This document shows, in pieces, positions 4,758-6,355 of a stretch of 6,355 bases of DNA. Numbering within the stretch: position 1 is the first letter of the stretch; the number at the start of each line of letters is the position of its first letter. The notes under the pieces are model-generated. The model had not been told where the DNA came from and made no database searches. It saw only the letters and a list, made by a program, of their open reading frames with translations. Made by a program: the position numbers and the translations under genes. The stretch is from Frondihabitans sp. (GTDB lineage Bacteria > Actinomycetota > Actinomycetes > Actinomycetales > Microbacteriaceae). The stretch lies in the NCBI GenBank assembly GCA_025464735.1, contig JAODMX010000321.1, forward strand, positions 1 to 6,355. Reading direction: 5' to 3'.

Positions 4758-6355
4758 ATGTCGGGATCACGCGAAGCAGCCGGGAGCGAACTGAAACGCT
4801 GGGTCTTCTGGCCGGCGGCTGGCATCGTGCTCGCCTTCGTCGTGTTCGCGCTCGTTGACCCGAAGGTGGCCGAGGCCGCTTTCGTCAGCGTCCAGGCTGC
4901 GATCGTCCGCGACTTCAGCTGGTACTACGTTCTCGTCGCGGCAGGTTTCGTGGGCTTCGTCGTCTTCATTGGGTTCAGTTCGTTCGGCAGCATCAAGCTC
5001 GGCAAGGACGCCGACGAGCCGGAGTTCTCGACCGTCTCCTGGTTCTCCCTTCTCTTCGCCGCGGGCATGGGCATTGGACTTGTGTTCTACGGCGTGTCCG
5101 AGCCGCTCAGCCACTTCGCCTCGCCCCGGCCCGGCGTCACCGGCAGTCCCGCCGAGCTCGCCCAGGAGGCGCTCACGCAGACCTTCCTGCACTGGGGTCT
5201 GCACGCGTGGGGGATCTACGTCGTCGTCGGCCTGGCCCTGGCCTATGCCATTCACCGGCGGGGTCGGCCGGTGTCGATCCGGTGGGCGCTCGAGCCGCTG
5301 CTCGGCAAGCGCGTGCAGGGAGGGTGGGGCAATCTCATCGATGTGATCGCCCTCGTCGGCACGCTGTTCGGGGTTGCGACGTCGCTCGGCCTGGGTGTCC
5401 TGCAGATCAGCTCGGGGCTCGACAAGATCGGACTGATCAACAGCTCGCTCGTCGTACAGATCGTGCTGATCATCGTCGTGACGGGCGTCGCGATCATCTC
5501 TCTCGCCACCGGCGTCGGTAAGGGCATGAAGCTCCTGTCGAACTTCAACCTCATCCTGGCCGCGCTCTTGCTCGTGTTCGTGCTGGCCGTCGGCCCGACG
5601 CAGTTCCTCCTTCGCGAGTTCGTCCAGACTCTCGGCGACTACCTCCAGAACTTCGTCGGACTCGCGTTCAACGTGAGCGCCTTCAGCGGCTCCAAGGGGG
5701 AAGCCTGGCAGGGCACCTGGACCACGTTCTACTGGGGCTGGTGGATGTCATGGGCTCCGTTCGTCGGTATCTTCATCGCTCGGATCTCCAAGGGCCGCAC
5801 GGTCAGGCAGTTCGTCTTCGGTGTGCTGCTCGTGCCGACCCTGCTCACCTTTCTCTGGTTCAGCGTGCTCGGCGGGACGGCGCTCTTCGAACAGCTCTAC
5901 AGCCACGGCCACCTCATCGGCCCCGATGGCACCGTCGACATCGAGGGCGCGCTCTTCCAAATGCTCGGCTCCCTCCCCGCGGGCACTGTCCTCATCGCCG
6001 GGGCGATTCTCCTGATCGGGGTCTTCTTCGTGACCTCCGCCGACTCGGGCGCGCTGGTCATGGCGATGCTCGCGACCGGCGGCAAGATCGAGCCGGCCAA
6101 CTGGATCCGGATCTTCTTCGCCTGCGTCACGGCCCTCGTGGCGGCGAGCCTCCTGATCTCGGGCGGCCTCACCGCGCTGAAGACCGCGGCCATCACGACA
6201 GCCCTCCCGTTCAGCATCGTCATGATCATGATGTGCTGGTCGATGGTCATCGCGTTCACCCGCGAGAGACGCGCCTACGAGCGCGCTGAGCGAGCTGTCC
6301 TCATGCAGGATCTTGCGGCTTTCTACGAGCAGGAGGTCATCCGCCCCTCAGAGCG
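4758..6355 (+). CDS. BCCT-family transporter, BetP-like betaine/choline/carnitine type (3' end beyond window)
   Basis: The frame is open from ATG 4758 to the window edge: 532 complete codons, 12 expected membrane helices, then a charged cytoplasmic tail. The family signatures are present: AGMGIGLVFYGVSEPLSHFA (102-121), HWGLHAWGIY (145-154), WGWWMSWAPFVGIFIARISK (326-345) and TSADSGALV (426-434). The aromatic residues that form BetP's betaine-binding box correspond to W146, W151, Y154, W328, W329 and W332. The residues matching BetP's Na2 sodium site (A101, M104, F423, T426, S427) are also present. Sodium-coupled import of a trimethylammonium osmolyte such as glycine betaine is therefore likely, though choline or carnitine cannot be excluded. 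A ribosome site AAGGGG ends 10 nt before the ATG. The tail (TRERRAYERAERAVLMQDLA onward) may act as an osmosensing helix but is cut off by the window. Confidence 0.93.
   Translation, partial: MSGSREAAGSELKRWVFWPAAGIVLAFVVFALVDPKVAEAAFVSVQAAIVRDFSWYYVLVAAGFVGFVVFIGFSSFGSIKLGKDADEPEFSTVSWFSLLFAAGMGIGLVFYGVSEPLSHFASPRPGVTGSPAELAQEALTQTFLHWGLHAWGIYVVVGLALAYAIHRRGRPVSIRWALEPLLGKRVQGGWGNLIDVIALVGTLFGVATSLGLGVLQISSGLDKIGLINSSLVVQIVLIIVVTGVAIISLATGVGKGMKLLSNFNLILAALLLVFVLAVGPTQFLLREFVQTLGDYLQNFVGLAFNVSAFSGSKGEAWQGTWTTFYWGWWMSWAPFVGIFIARISKGRTVRQFVFGVLLVPTLLTFLWFSVLGGTALFEQLYSHGHLIGPDGTVDIEGALFQMLGSLPAGTVLIAGAILLIGVFFVTSADSGALVMAMLATGGKIEPANWIRIFFACVTALVAASLLISGGLTALKTAAITTALPFSIVMIMMCWSMVIAFTRERRAYERAERAVLMQDLAAFYEQEVIRPSE

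Noticed and set aside
3584..4825. A 413-codon minus-strand open frame opposite the cytochrome gene
   Set aside because: Its translation is dominated by R, D, E, H and P, typical of a GC-rich antisense shadow. The opposite strand encodes a coherent six-helix cytochrome b.

Overview
This window looks like ordinary chromosome from a high-GC actinobacterium. The clearest clue is the first gene, a member of the mycothiol-dependent maleylpyruvate-isomerase-like family, since mycothiol is an actinobacterial thiol. Uniformly GC-rich codon use, probable leaderless starts and a small HicB-like/HTH protein of a type I associate with actinobacteria agree with this. A Microbacteriaceae-like host is possible, but that is only an impression. 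I see no insertion sequence, phage gene, CRISPR array, rRNA or tRNA.

Layout. (1) 30-674 (+): mycothiol-dependent (DinB/MDMPI) family enzyme. It converges on (2) 792-1430 (-), a class I SAM-dependent methyltransferase, across a 117-bp gap that holds a 17-bp-arm hairpin (717-772). (3) 1513-2118 (+): XRE-type HTH regulator with a C-terminal cupin, divergent from the methyltransferase. The 82-bp gap between them carries a 24-bp imperfect palindrome over possible promoters of both genes. (4) 2140-2550 (-): small conserved protein of unknown function, 26 bp downstream of (5) 2577-3059 (-), a GNAT acetyltransferase; these two are probably one transcript. (6) 3274-3687 (-): HicB-like domain plus C-terminal HTH, with no toxin beside it. 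The 214-bp gap between (6) and (5) holds a palindrome and a promoter candidate. (7) 3779-4711 (+): di-heme cytochrome b561-like membrane protein, probably read from a leaderless GTG. (8) 4758-6355 (+): BCCT-family transporter of the BetP type, still open at the window edge.

How the parts may work together. The methyltransferase and the HTH-cupin gene form a probable regulator/target pair: a ligand-sensing repressor or activator controlling a detoxifying or small-molecule methyltransferase. The GNAT gene and the small protein form a second unit. The cytochrome b and BCCT genes are co-directional but 46 bp apart, and no biochemical link between electron transfer and compatible-solute uptake is evident. 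The cytochrome's expected redox partner is not in the window.

I do not see a clearly new multi-gene system. The most useful leads are the palindrome in the methyltransferase/HTH-cupin control region, the palindromic promoter before the GNAT gene, the HicB-like protein without a partner, and the unknown small protein with its acetyltransferase.
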